Assembly (NCBI RefSeq): GCF_963675165.1
Contig: NC_087381.1
Location: 6,387,378 to 6,451,377 of the forward strand
From: Halichondria panicea
Taxonomy: Eukaryota; Porifera; Demospongiae; Suberitida; Halichondriidae
Direction: 5' to 3'
DNA: 64,000 nucleotides
Below, one piece after another: positions 22,814-34,979 of the stretch. Each line of letters starts with the position of its first letter. Position 1 is the first letter of the stretch. Made by a program: the position numbers and the translations under genes. The notes below the pieces were generated by a model, which saw only the letters and a list, made by a program, of their open reading frames with translations, ran no database searches and was not told the DNA's origin.

Positions 22814-23159
22814 TTAGGCTGGGGTAGTGATATCACCAGCACATCTGGACTCCTCGAAATGGCTGTAACTGAAGTCAGTGACGTATACTCCGTAGTCAGT
22901 GTACTCCCCGAATATCACCAGACTGTTGACAGTATCATTGAGGATCTCGTACAGAGGAGCGGCCTGGTTTTGTCCAGCATAGAGACAGTACTCCATCTTG
23001 TACTCCCAGGTTAGGGGTCAGAGCTAGCCGACGAAAGATCGCTGTGGCTCGTTGGGATGGTTGGTTGTTATGACGTAGTGCATAGCCATCGCTGTTGACT
23101 CCACCCCACACAGGTCCAGTGTATAGGGCTGTACTTGATAGGAACATTCCAGAATTGAC
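22814..23159 (-). pseudogene. Hypothetical terminal exon with one frameshift
   Basis: After a good acceptor (TTTCTACAG, exon begins at 23159) one frame reads NSGMFLSSTALYTGPVWGG and continues to LALTPN. A second frame carries on from about 22996 with EYCLYAGQNQAAPLYEILND and YTDYGVYVTDFSYSHFEESR, ending in a stop at 22814. The two frames look like one protein interrupted by a single-base change in a GGG run near 23008. I do not recognise the family. A Ser/Thr-rich exon-like stretch (SDSPSTADSATIIVTIPTL) lies upstream at about 23508-23620, but its phase does not join. Confidence 0.4.
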
Positions 23160-24580
23160 CTGTAGAAAGTTGAGAATTACTATACTAGAGAAACGTTAAC
23201 TAATAATTATTATCAGTGTGTAAATACACAGAGTGCCGTATTTACATAATTATAAACAGTTAAGGGCGTATCGAATACATGTATAACACTATACATGTAC
23301 AATAAACGTTCATAAAAATTACACCATGAGGCATATCTGGTACACATCACGTGATGATTAGATCTGGCCTGGTAAATATTATTTTTTACTGCAGCAATCG
23401 GCTCAGTGTACATAAACATTCTGGAGCGATAATATTCGAACAATGTCAAGATTAAATTACTGGCTCTTAACTTTAAATATATGGTCACATTTGTCAGTGG
23501 TCATACCTGAGAGGGTGCTGTATGGGAAGGGTGTGGTTAGTGTTGGTATCGTCACAATTATAGTTGCACTGTCAGCAGTGCTGGGGGAGTCAGATAATCT
23601 GAGGTGGGGAAAGATGCATTGGAATTGGACTACGTATATACTGTACCACTTTAGACAACATTCGAACAATGCCAACATTTAAATTTAATTACTAACTTGT
23701 AACTTTGAACATTTACTTTTTAGTGGAGTTATGACATCAGGAAAGTATACGTAGCTTATGAAACTAAATCAGGCCTGTTTACTGATCGAGCTAACCTGTT
23801 CATTGTCTCTATGTGTACTGTCGTTAGTTTGTGAATCTGATATGGTTTCCTAGCAACAAAGAACGCACAATTATACGTCATCTGTAGCATAGAGTGGGTG
23901 TTTGTATGTACGTTGTCGAAGTACTTATGTTCCATGGTTATAGATAACTGTGTAACAAAGGTTAGTGGAGGGCGTGGCCAGACTATCTATAGCCATGCTC
24001 AATGAGTACTTTGAGAGGTGTGCATGAGTGAGGGAACTGAGCAGTAACACTTACATGTAGGGGCCGAGCTTAGCCATGCATGCAGAGTTGCATCATCTGT
24101 CACACAGGACAATCAGCAGTGAGAGAGAGAAAGGAAAAACTTTAAAAACTGACAAGACAATCAATCTGTCACAGCTGGGTTTGAATAATTATGTGAAGTT
24201 TCGAAAACAAGCATGTATATAGTCAATTAACACTCAATGCAAACCTGACTCACCTCCTGAAAGAAGACATGCTGCATGATCATTGATGGACAGTTTGAGA
24301 GAGAACAGACGTGCATAAATGGGACAGTGTGGTACAAAAAAAGTTTTCCTGTCCAATAGATATATCTGCGTTGGATGCTGCGTTGGTTGGTTTTTGAGAG
24401 CAAGGGTTTCTTCGGAGTTCAGAATTTTTTGGTGCGGCTTCATGAGTTTTGTGTCTGACTTATCGGAGATGTCAGCCAGGTGGCGCTCTCTGTAATCGTT
24501 GACTCTTGATATAAATTTCACCTGAGCTGAGACAACAATTATTATTGATGCATACACACGAAGGTAAAATGCTAACTCAC
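23160..24580. other. No supported gene
   Basis: Apart from the Ser/Thr-rich possible exon near 23508-23620 (minus strand), nothing here is supported by domains, splice phase or repeats. Confidence 0.35.
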
Positions 24581-24829
24581 TTGGCTCTTTTTTGTATATA
24601 GAGAGCTGTGTAGAGAGTGAGGAGCACTTTCCCAGCAGCTGCATCCTTCACCTCACACTGGTAGTGACCAAAGTCCTCATCTCTCACACTCTGGAAGCTC
24701 ACAGTGTTGGGCCGATCATCACTATAATTGCATAGTCTTGATCTGGGGTCTGGAGCCCTCTTTGCTCGAGAAACACTCATCAGTAAACTTTAGCACCTCT
24801 AGTTCAGCTTTCTCACCAACCTTCTTGGT
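24581..24829 (-). pseudogene. Ig-like domain exon with internal frameshift
   Basis: An exon bounded by CTACAG and GTGAGT encodes an Ig-type fold. It begins TKKVGEKAELEVLKFTDE, then in another frame gives PNTVSFQSVRDEDFGHYQCE. RDEDFGHYQC is the classic D.G.Y.C strand-F motif of Ig V/I-set domains. The two halves are one base out of register near 24770, and the first frame hits TAG at about 24727, so it is broken or mis-assembled. No flanking exon could be joined with confidence. Its neighbour at 25436-25740 is a Death-domain exon, so an Ig-Death receptor remnant is possible but unproven. Confidence 0.55.
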
Positions 24830-25435
24830 CTGTAGACAATGAAGGGGAAAAAATTCCTTACTAAGATTTGACACACTGCAAATAGTACACAAGAAAGAAT
24901 TAACACTAGTGATGTAGTTGCACACACATTAACTGCATGTACACCTTTTAAAGCCAAACTGTCTGCATGCTCTTACCTATAATAGGTAACGAGATTACTG
25001 CCACACAGAAACTTAATCCATACATCCTCCGTCAGGATGCACAAACCATATCTGCTTGAGCTGTAACATGGGCACTGGAATGCCACTTAAAAGATTAGTT
25101 GCTCGTGCATGCATGCTCATGTAAAGAACTACTGAGAGAACATTAGTACGAAGTTCATGAGGGAGAGAGACGGACGTGACTTCGAGCAACTCGTATTTCG
25201 TATTTTCTGCAATCATTCGATTTTGCAATGAGAAATGAGCTTGACACAATCTTCCACACTCACATGTCAATATCGCTTAGGCATCACATCTTATTAATTA
25301 AACTAAAAAAATGTTTTGGGTCACTTCTAACTTAAGATGCAGGTGTAAAAATAGTAGCTAACTGTAAAAACTCTATTGCTGTAGAAAATAATAAGTGTTG
25401 TGTGAAATGATTAATAATAAAAACTAATTAATATT
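24830..25435. other. No supported gene
   Basis: An 85-codon minus-strand ORF at 25013-25270 has no recognisable domain. Nothing else stands out. Confidence 0.3.
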
Positions 25436-25740
25436 TTACTGGCTACATAGTTTTAATGCTTCAATTTCATTGGCTACATCGTTACACTCAACAGTACAAT
25501 TCCTCAGATATTCACATATGTAAGGCCATGTGACCGGATGTTCTGGATCAGTGACTTCGAGACGCTTTCCCACCATCTCCGATAGGCGGCGATTATTACT
25601 GGGGTATTGATCTTCAATGTCCTTCAACTGTGCGCGAATCAGCCCAAAAGCCATTCCCAAATTGAACCAATCTTTACTACAACACTTCAACTTTTCACAA
25701 ATTGTTTGAATATCCTTTTCAGCCAGAACAATCGGATTTA
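25436..25740 (-). CDS. Death-domain terminal exon
   Basis: The exon opens after AATTATAG at 25741 and ends at TAA 25436-25438. It encodes about 100 residues beginning NPIVLAEKDIQTICEKLKCC. Features of the Death fold are WFNLGMAFGLIRAQLKDIE (helices 1-2), RLSEMVGKRLEV (helices 3-4) and TWPYICEYLR (helix 5), then an acidic helix EIEALKLCSQ. Death domains assemble signalling complexes in apoptosis and innate immunity. No upstream exon was identified between here and the ROCO gene end at 26322, so it is either an orphan or joined to exons I could not recognise. Confidence 0.65.
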
Positions 25741-25874
25741 CTATAATTATGCACATTATAATTATAATTTGCATGACAGGCTAAATACACACGATGATTA
25801 CATAAAGCCTTTATCACGTGCTGAATATGATTACAGAGCTAACAATAATAATAGTTGCTTTTATACCATTATTA

Positions 25875-26066
25875 CCGTATAGCGGGTATATCGAGGGTAC
25901 AAATTTTTGCGGAAATGCCTTTAGAAAGGTTTTCGCGGATTAATTTTCGTAGAATAACGCCTTTTCATCCATGTGATATTATGAAAGTTCGCGGTACATG
26001 CCTAATATCCGCGAAAACCACGAACATTTATATACCCTCGAAATATACCAGCTATAATATGGTATT
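25875..26066. mobile_element. Short MITE with inverted GGTATAT-CGAGGG termini
   Basis: GGGTATATCGAGGGTAC near 25879 is mirrored by ATACCCTCGAAATATACC near 26033-26050. The interior has a GCGGAAATGCC / CCGCGAAAACC theme. A related end (ACCCGCTATAATTATGGTA) occurs near 62038. The 75-residue plus-strand ORF here is not a gene. Confidence 0.6.
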
Positions 26067-26321
26067 ACAGAATGAATAATTACCTATTTAACTGGTGCAT
26101 GTAATAAAATCTATACATGCATGGTCGCTGAAATGACATAACTCAGAAACAGCTCATTGTAAGCCCCCATTGTCATTAGGGCAGAGACTGATTATAGGAT
26201 ATAAACTTAAACCTACTGTGAGGGTCTCTGTGTCTTAATTATATACTCCCTATAGAGGACTATTCTGGCTGACGCTATAATTGAATACAAACAGTTCTTT
26301 TTGTTTGTTATTATAGAGTAG

Positions 26322-29300
26322 TTAAACTGTGCAACAGTGAATTACAATTTCTTTCAGGTACTGACAGATCGTGGTAGTAATCTCTTCCTTCCTCAGATCC
26401 AATAAGATCCTAATCAGTGCTCTGAAGGTTGCTTCGCTGGGTCTGTGACCCCTCCAGATTGACAAACAGTTGATCACTGCCACTTGATTGCCTTTAACAA
26501 AAGCGTCTCTCTTCACATCTGTTTGTTCATTGTCAGTCAACTTCAGTGGGTTGAGGTAGAACTCCACAGCATCAAAGTGCATAGCTACTGGAGCAAGATC
26601 GTCTTGTTCAATCTCTCGATCCAACTGCTCATTAGTGACTCCATGCTTGACCATCAACTCATGGAGGCTAGTAGTCCCTGGATCCTACACATGACGGAAA
26701 CCATAGTAACTACACCCACTAATACACACAGCCCAATCCAGGCAAATCAACAAGATTTAAGTGGACTTACTATAGGGTACAGGCACACATTCAATCATTA
26801 AGCCACCAAATTTGTGCCACGTGGCACATAAAGGAAATGGTTATTGGACCCTAGCAAACTCATAGACATGAGTATAGCTATACTTATACCTACCTGTATG
26901 TAAGCATCTCCATACTTCGTTTGGTACTCCAGTTGTCCAGTGATTGGAGTGTCTACAATGTTCCTTAGAGCAGACAAATCACTAGAACCTAAGCAAGTAA
27001 TTAATGGCGTGAACAATTGAAACCATTTTATCTCTGAGAGCAAAGGAAATGAAGTGCCAATATGAGGAGTAAAAAAAAACCAATATAAATTATGACATAA
27101 CCTGCTATGGTACATTCATACGTTACTTTTTCTGATCATCAGTGAATTACCTCTTCTAATATGGAGTTGACTGTTCCTAGTACCAGCTGATGTAACTCCT
27201 ACGCTTTGGACTGGATCTGCTGAATATTGGAGCCTTTCTGATGACAGGGACCTCTTATCTATAAGAGTGATCAGTGAATAACAGTGTTACAGTTGTTGAA
27301 ACAACCCAACCTGATGATGGCATCTTCGCAACATGCAGAGACAGTCTCATTGCGTTCTCTAATCTGATTCACATCAATAGAGAGTTCACCTGACGCTGAT
27401 AACAAAAGATTGATATTATTAATAAACACTACACTAGCTATTATAATAGGCTGATAGAATAACTATATTGTGAAGTCATACCTAAGGTAGGGGTAGAGGG
27501 TATCTGGTGATCCTGTGAAGAGTAATACAATTTATTATTTCACAATTCAGTGATCCTCTTGAATGTAAACTACACTGTACTAACAATAATTATTATGTAT
27601 AAGAGAATTGTTTCTTAATTACACACTTCTACTGTGATTGTTGCATGTATAATAGAATAGGTAGGAAACATTATGTACGCTCACTCACTTGCATGTTAAA
27701 ATGCTTTTCTTTCACTCAAAGCAGACAGTAATTATTTCAGACTAGCTATAATAATTTTATCAATAGATGGTTCTTAGAGCCTAAAAAGAGACAGTTTTAT
27801 ACTTAGAGAAAGAATTTTATAACGTACAACTACTCACCATTTGCTCATCACCACGGATACTAAACACAGAGGGATCAATATCATCATGAGCCACACCAGC
27901 TAGGTCCTGTATGTACATGAAGAGAGAAAGAGACTAGTAAAGCAAACAAGTTGGACATAATTATATTATTCTCACCAGAGGGTTTCTCCCAGTGAAGACG
28001 CTGTACTTGTTGAGAGTCTCACTCAGACAGCTGTAAGTTCCCTCAGTCTCACTCCTCCACGTTTCAAGGGCCTGGACCACCTCCTGTCTGGGACTGACCG
28101 AATGAATTTTAACAATGGGATGGCTCAGGATTCTTCTGTACATGCGACTGTTTCGAACTACTTAATTATGATCTTCACTGTCAGGGTCGGAAATTTGGCT
28201 AGCAAAATATGAAATGAAATCTCTGGAGATTTTCTCATTTTTCTTGGCATTCTTGTCACTGTGGATACACTGTATGGTGGTTTGATCCAGGCCAGCGTAC
28301 GGCTCAAAGTGTAAGAGGTGCCTGAAGGTAAAGGCAACTTGTTGTGTTGATTTAATTGTGCCTCTGTTGGAGGAGACAGCTGCTGCAATATCTTTGATGT
28401 TGATCAGAGAGAGGTCAGAGGAATTTTTCAATAGATGCTTGACAACTTAATTTGGATCAATCACTGTTTCAATTACATTCACATTGCGGCCAAAACATTC
28501 AACAGTCTCACGGATTTTGCTCATAATTCTCAGACCTTCAGGTCGAACTGTGTCAGAGGGCATTTTGAGAACAAGAGATTGACCATTTTCAGCAAGTTCG
28601 AGGTGTGAGGTGATTCCATCATCATTGCACCAGTATATTCCACTTTTCCACACAGAGCAGAATCTTTGCAGGGAAGGGACATCATGCTGTACTCTTAGGG
28701 CAGGGGCAAGTCGGAACGTGAACACTATCCTCAGAATGAGGACCTGAAGGCAGCGAGGATCGAAAAACTCAGTTTTTTGAGAGGTTTGGAGTATCCAACC
28801 AAAATGGTACTTGATGTGTTCAGTTACTTCCCATCTTTGCTCTGGAGTTTCGATTCAAATGAGCCCAGGAAAGAAGAGGTATCTGTCAGACTCAGGAACA
28901 GAAGCATCTTTGTCAGTGGAAGAAGCAATCTCCTTCGAAATGAAATCCAAGGCTTGCATGTCCATAATTTTGAAGCACAGCTCTAAATGTGACATGTAGG
29001 CAATCAGCATTTCGATGTTGAAGCCATCAAATTCTTTGCTGAATTTCGACAAAGGCACTACTCCAGTGCTTGAAGCTAGCTTGCAGTGCTGGCGGAAACT
29101 TTCAGGAGCAAACACAGTCCCAGTGACTGTGAACAGAAGTGTTACTTGGTCAATCACTAAGAAAGATTTCTCTGGAGAGCTGTCTTTGCGGAGAAATAAA
29201 AGGAGACCTCTTTTATGCAGCTGGTCACAGATCTCTACAAGGTGAGGGACAGTGCTGGGTATGAAAGAAAGAATATCTTGAGTGCGTTTTGACAGATCCT

Positions 29301-30114
29301 CGTTAAGATCACTCTTAATTCTTTCGTAGACATTTCCCAACGACAAAGCAAGGTCGTCTTTGAAGTTTTCGGCAAGGTAGATGTAAAAGGTGTGAGCATT
29401 CAGGCTGATGGTTTCTGGAGAGCGGAGAATAGCGGAGCTTTTCTTGATCAGTTTTCTTGCTTTTGTCATATAATTTGAACCAGCAAAGCGGCAATCCATT
29501 GGAATGAACTCTTTGAACTCAAACTTCGGGAATTGCTTGATAATAGGGGCATAGATGCTCTCTTTGGCTTGTGGATTTTGACTCATTTCCTTCACCTTGT
29601 CGGCATGGCTACCAACTACTATCACGTGTGCTTTGCCTTTAAGATTGGTACACTGGTTTTGGACGAGGGTCAACCAATGATACATTGAATCAATAATCGC
29701 CTGCTCACTTTCTACAAGCTTAGCACAGAGGATAATGATGGGTGGTGAGGTTTGAACAGCATTCTCCAGAATGGCACAGTGGCTCGTGTAAAACTCTTTC
29801 TGGCCAGCACAATCACAGTAGATGATCCTCCCAAACACTTTGGTATATATTTCGTATGGTATGATCCCCACTGTCTTTGCATTGACACCATCTACTGGTT
29901 TTGCCTTCTGTAGTTTAGACCAAAACCCTCTTGGACTCAGAATGGACTTTAACAGAGTGCTTTTCCCCACGCCACCATGCATCACCATGCATGCAGTCAT
30001 TATATGATTCATGTGCATGTACAAGCTATAGATTATACTTACCATTAGGAGAAAGTGGCTGTGTGCGTCTGAGAATACAGGAACAAGAACCTTCCCATCG
30101 ATCAAGATCGAATC
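26322..30114 (-). pseudogene. ROCO protein: ROC GTPase-COR-Death domain, with three in-frame stops
   Basis: A 2139-nt exon (30114-27976) opens after AATATAG. It contains the ROC motifs GGVGKST (about 29954-29977, G1), DCAGQKEF (about 29790-29815, G3) and VGSHADK (about 29597-29617, G4), then the COR region and SPRQEVVQALETWRSETEGT. Further exons: 27906-27838, a small exon near 27483-27509, one near 27310-27395, about 26991-26897, and the last, 26684-26322, with a Death domain (EQLDREI, DLAPVAMHF, LSIWRGHRPSEATFRALI). ROC-COR-Death is the arrangement at the end of DAPK1-type proteins; a role in GTP-switched death or immune signalling is inferred. Three stops, TGA 28857-28855, TAA 28449-28447 and TAA 28164-28162, interrupt the frame without any frameshift. 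In the duplicate at 9480-12093 these positions read CGA, GAA and CAA. The join near 27250 also fails in phase. The 5' exons were not found. Confidence 0.85.
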
Positions 30115-30150
30115 CTATATTATTATGATTTTATAATCAGTTATGCATGC

Positions 30151-31243
30151 TAGCCTCGATCCCAGGCCGAGTTTTCGCTTTTATAACGGTTAGGCGAACA
30201 ACTGGGCCTGGTACTAGTTGTCTGCGCATGCGTCAAATTTTCATTGTATATTTGTGGTCGGCAAAAATATTTAATAAATCAATAATAGAAATTTGCACAC
30301 AGAAAATGCACAGAGTGAGTACACAAAAGATGCACATAGGGAGCTGCTTCACAAAGGCCTGGGGAGTTGCCAGTTGTGCTGCAGCACAATTACAGTGACC
30401 CAGGGCAACTTCAGGATGATTGAATGCCTTCAAATTACGTTTCAAAAAGATTTAGCAGGCTGCTGGACTTCTCTGATTCTAGGCCCCAACTCGTAACTCA
30501 TTACTTGAGAAAACGTAGATTCTCTTGATGTCTCTGAGCTACCCAGCAACGCTCGAATGAGCAGGTCATACTCCAGTCCTGTGTCTGTGAGTATAGGACA
30601 ATATTAAAAGAAACCAAAGACGGTTAAACCCTTACCTCAAACTGTCCAGTCTCGTCCGTTAGTATAGCCAAGAGGAGCACTGTTGGGATAGCTGGATATT
30701 AGCCATTGCTCCTGTACAGAGAAGTAGACATTTTAAATACGTGTAGATCTATACATATTAAATTTCTCGGTTATAGTGTCATTGTCGACGAGCTGATGAT
30801 GGCAGCACCAAGTTCTCTAGCTCACACTCTTCACTTGATCCACCATATTAATGATGAAACTATAGTCTACCTACATTCTTGCCAAACATGAACAAGACTT
30901 GATAGCATAGCCTAGCCGGCCATAGGGCCCACACAAAAATATCTGACCTTAACAAGCTTGACAAAGCTTTATACCTCTTCCCTTGTTGTTCAGTCTTCAG
31001 AATAAGCTTCAGAGAAGAGAGAAGCTTCAGCTAAGAGCCATTCCAATCGATTCCAATAATGATAAAACGGGAACTGACTTCTAGTACACGATAGTACACA
31101 AATATAAATGTCACCAAAGTGAACGAGAATATCCATTCGTCAGAATCTGACGAACGACTGACGCATGCGCAGACAACTAGTACCAGGCCCAGTTGTTCGC
31201 CTAACCGTTATAAAAGCGAAAACTCGGCCTGGGATCGAGGCTA
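30151..31243. mobile_element. TAGCCTCG-family element, 1.09 kb, with 10-bp target duplication
   Basis: Inverted arms of about 84 bp (30151-30234 and 31160-31243) start with TAGCCTCGATCCCAGGCCG. TTATGCATGC flanks it on both sides (30141-30150 and 31244-31253). The interior has no convincing transposase. It lies just upstream of the ROCO exon and may separate it from its 5' exons. Confidence 0.88.
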
Positions 31244-31547
31244 TTATGCATGCATGCATGTAAACGTATACAGCCTCGTTCCCAGCTCGTTGTCTCTACA
31301 ATAACCCTATATAGACCGCCAACCAGTTTACTTCATTCCTATATAATTATATAAAAATAAAAATAAACCCACCTGGGACATGCATGGTATATAATTATAA
31401 CATACATTCACTGAGTCAAGCATATCTTCAACCAGTTTCATGTCTTCTTCTACCCACAGAAAAGCAGTGCAAGGAGCAGTCCAAAGTGTGTTCTAATTTA
31501 AAATAAAAGTTGATCAATTAATATGGAATCGAATGTATATACATACA

Positions 31548-32158
31548 CAGGGGCGTAGCCAGACTTTTGAGACAGGGGTTTCTGCAGAAAAATCAGCGGC
31601 GCGATAGCGCCGCGAAATTTTTGTGGCCACGCCCACTTCCGGTACCACACCCTCTTGATTGGGGCACACCTACTGTTATTGACTATCTATTGTTCATGAC
31701 TTTTTTACATGTTTGTGAGAAGCTAGCTAGCTATAGACGTAACATACTAGGCATGCAGGTGCCAATTGTGTATTGCTAGTCTAGCTGAGCAACAATTAAA
31801 TGTCATTTACCTGAGAGGTTTCATGTGGCTGAGATTGTTCTAAACTTGTACACTTCCTGAATAAAGTTGTGCTTAGAGCTGAGTCTGAGAATACTGGAGC
31901 ATTCAGGATTGATACTAGATCTAGAACTTAAGTCTTGGTCTTCTTTGTTTGAGGTAGCTAGCTAGCTGAGACTAACTAGCTGAGACAAAGCCAAAGTGAA
32001 ACGCTTCACGGTGCTGCTCTGATTATTGATTTGCAGCCACGTGTGAAAAGATGGGCAGGGCTGCATGATTTCAATTATAGGGAGCCCTGCCCAATTTTCT
32101 CAGCAGCTCCTGGGGGGGGTTTCTGGGCAACCAGGAAACAATGGTAGCTACGCCCCTG
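31548..32158. mobile_element. Non-autonomous hAT-like element
   Basis: It starts CAGGGGCGTAGCCAG at 31548 and ends GGTAGCTACGCCCCTG at 32158. CAGGGGCGTAGC is a common hAT terminal repeat. The flanks ATACATACA and ATACATGCA resemble an imperfect 8-9 bp target duplication. No transposase ORF lies inside. Confidence 0.8.
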
Positions 32159-32340
32159 ATACATGCATAACAATTTATAATGTTCCGTCAACAATTAAGA
32201 CCATTATAAATTGTTCAGATAACGTGTACATGTGCACACACAGGTTGCATGTACTATTTGAAGTTCCAATCATGCACCCTCCAAGGAGCGTTGCGGTAAA
32301 AGGTATAGTTGCATGTACTCAACGCATGAATATAATTATA

Positions 32341-33136
32341 GTATATCTTCTAATTTATCGGACACTTCTAATTACCCCGGACACTCTTTTGGGCAATTTT
32401 CGTTGTTCTAATACAACGCACACTCCAGTACTTTAATCAATCAATCAATCAATATGATTTTACAGCAATAGACATTCACATGTACAGTGATAGATTTTGA
32501 TATGATTACATAAAATAAGTGATGCTGAGGGCAATCCTGATTTAACAGGTTACCAAAACTATTATATTTACTAGCTAACGCTTAAGTATGCATTTGCAAC
32601 AAGGATATTTCAAATGATATGAACAAGGGTTTTCCGAGTCAAAGTTTGATATAAAGTGAGACCAGAAGAATTGTTTCAGATTGTGCTTAGTTGTTGAGGT
32701 TGAAAGTGTTAAATCTGTGGAAGGTAAAATGTGTTCCATAATCTGGATATCCTGTTAAAATAGAAGTGATGGTGTTTACTTGAACTGGCAAACTTATGTT
32801 TGATGGTGGTTTTGTCAGAGCTCCTAGTTTAATATTACATTTGTTCTAAATATCAGGACAATACCTTGAAAAGTTGAGTTACCATTCATAGACGGCAAGT
32901 GTAAGACTTAGAGTGCTGCAGTTATAGATAGCTTTGAGTAGCTATAGTTTTAGATAGCTATAGTGCAACTATTCAGTCGCACACTGTTCTATTAAACTTA
33001 GCTAGCTCGCATGCAGCTGCTTGCTTGTTCTAATTATTCTGGACACTTCGCATGCTCTATAAAAATCTGTTCCAATTATACCCGGACAATTTCCAAAATA
33101 AATATTTTTTGCTGTCCAATAAATTAGAAGATATAC
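32341..33136. mobile_element. TIR element A (about 0.8 kb), relative of the nest at 37262-41074
   Basis: GTATATCTTCTAATTTATCG at 32341 is inverted at the other end (AATTAGAAGATATAC, ending 33136), 23 of 24 positions matching. Inside are motifs shared with element B: CGGACACTCC near 32408, GACAATACCTTGAAAAGTTG near 32857 and CTAGCTCGCATGCAGCTGC near 33002. No transposase is visible. A (CAAT)n run lies near 32438. Confidence 0.85.
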
Positions 33137-33173
33137 AGTATATATAATTATACCTAGCTATATATATAACTAT

Positions 33174-33557
33174 ATCAAAACTAAAAAACATTTGCAATGT
33201 GAACGTTGCTAGGATTGCCAGGAAAAGAAAAGCGCGAAAAAGCGAAGAAACAAGTAATTCGGTGAGTGCATAACTCCAATCCGTTACAACGTCATTTGCA
33301 TGTACTGTTTCAAGCAATATTTTTTTGTGCTTTTTATGACCAGCAGATAAAGACCAATGACTGTGTATTTACCCAACCTGTATTTCGATTTTAAAATTCC
33401 TTATCAACAGTAGGCCACTCGACTGTACATGTTCATGACGTTGTAACGGATTGGAGTTATGCACTCGCCGAATTTCTTGTTTCTTTGCTTTTTCGCGCTT
33501 TTCTTTTCCTGGCAATCCTAGCAACGTTCACATTGCAAATGTTTTTTAGTTTTGATT
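33174..33557. repeat. Inverted repeat, 130-bp arms
   Basis: 33174-33304 (with GTTGCTAGGATTGCCAGG, GCGCGAAAAAGCG and CCAATCCGTTACAACGTCAT) recurs inverted at about 33426-33557 with few mismatches, around a loop of about 120 bp. Each arm can encode a hydrophobic peptide (RAFLFLAILATFTLQMF), but there is no supporting gene context. Confidence 0.85.
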
Positions 33558-33571
33558 CCCTTTCTTTTTAT

Positions 33572-34486
33572 GCCTCGAGGCATAGATAGTAGAGGAAGGG
33601 GATTGGAAACACAGGCAATTAGCACTATTTCACACGGACCGTCCTTGCTACAATCTCAATTATAGCCGCGACCATGGATGCAACTTGAAGTGCTGAGCTT
33701 GCAATAAACTTTTTGTGCACTAATGGCAGTTTATGCTAAACTAAAAGCTTAAAGCAAGCTTATGATCATTCATAGACAACAATGAACAATCAATATAAGG
33801 TATAAGCATGGTCTAAACATAATTATACATGAATTATCAATGTTCTTCCAGTGATTTCTCAGTCCAAGTTCTTGCCACACATCGACACTGCGGGGACAAA
33901 ATCAGAGCATGAATAGTGATTTTCAAAATCTAATGAATTGGAAGCAATAATATGGACATTGATCTTTAATATTGCCGAGTCTCTAATATAAACTCAGCTT
34001 AGTTATGGAGATGCTACCCCGCAAAGATGGCTAGTGGAAATCAACAAATCGGTCAATAACTCAAGAAGTATGATATCCCCACTTCCAATATATAGCTGAA
34101 GCAATAAAATAACATCATGTACTACTACTGTAACCATTCATTTACAATAGATGCAATTCATATGTCAGTTCTTACCCCACAAATAAGCTAAGTGTTGTAA
34201 AATCTTCAAATTTTGTGTGCTACCAAGACTTCTAGCTAGTAATAATGTTTCATTTTGTATCTAGCCATGCCTCAAGACAAATTTTAGGGCTATTCATACA
34301 TTTACTTACCTAGTATCCTCTCATTTGCTTCTTTTCAAAAGCTTCTCTTGACCTCAAAACTAGTAAAATCACACCTCAAGGTGTCATAGGTTGCCACTCG
34401 CACGGTCCCAGAGGCTTACGTTGCAAGCATAAGCTCACGTGATCCCGTTTCCAATCCCTTCCTCTACTATCTATGCTCGAGGCATA
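33572..34486. mobile_element. TIR element of 0.9 kb
   Basis: About 40 bp from 33572 (GCATAGATAGTAGAGGAAGG, GATTGGAAAC) is inverted at 34447-34486. The interior shows no ORF of note. It follows directly on the hairpin at 33174-33557. Confidence 0.75.
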
Positions 34487-34511
34487 GCCGCACGAGGGAT
34501 ACGGTAAAGCT

Positions 34512-34558
34512 TAGCCTCGATTCCAGGCCGTATTTTAATCGGCCTTGAATCGAGGCTA
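34512..34558. mobile_element. 47-bp hairpin, minimal TAGCCTCG-family element, with 10-bp target duplication
   Basis: TAGCCTCGATTCCAGGCCG and CGGCCTTGAATCGAGGCTA form an almost perfect hairpin with a 9-base loop. CGGTAAAGCT flanks it on both sides (34502-34511 and 34559-34568). Confidence 0.88.
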
Positions 34559-34577
34559 CGGTAAAGCTGACTGTGTG

Positions 34578-34578
<1 letters not shown>

Positions 34579-34616
<38 letters not shown>

Positions 34617-34618
34617 GT
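34579..34618. repeat. TCTG microsatellite
   Basis: About eight TCTG units in tandem, with TGTG runs at both ends. Confidence 0.95.
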
Positions 34619-34979
34619 GTGTATTCCAGCTATAACTGTTCAACGGTTGCAATGCGACGAAAACTAACAGCTTCTATAGGCTTCTAGCCACGTTCTCTTG
34701 GAATTTGATTCGTGGATTAGCAAACTAAAGCTTCTTTCTCGAGTTATGGCTAGTTTGACTCACATTGAAGGCTGTTGCAGTCTCTTCAGAATCTTTCATA
34801 GCATCATCTGTACGCACAAACTTTCTATTCAACATATGAGTTAGCCTTGCACTAAAGCGCTCTATAGCTTTTTGTTAGCTATAGACAAGACTCAGAAAAT
34901 ACCTGTTAATTAAAACAGCTAGCTATAGCAGTAGCATTGATCTCTTTGGACACACCCTTTAATTATTCCGGTGGATGTA

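Noticed and set aside
24234..24644. 136-residue minus-strand ORF beside the Ig exon
   Set aside because: Mostly intron read-through after the donor at 24580; no recognisable domain.
25855..26079. 74-residue ORF
   Set aside because: Lies wholly inside a MITE with inverted ends; no coding signal.
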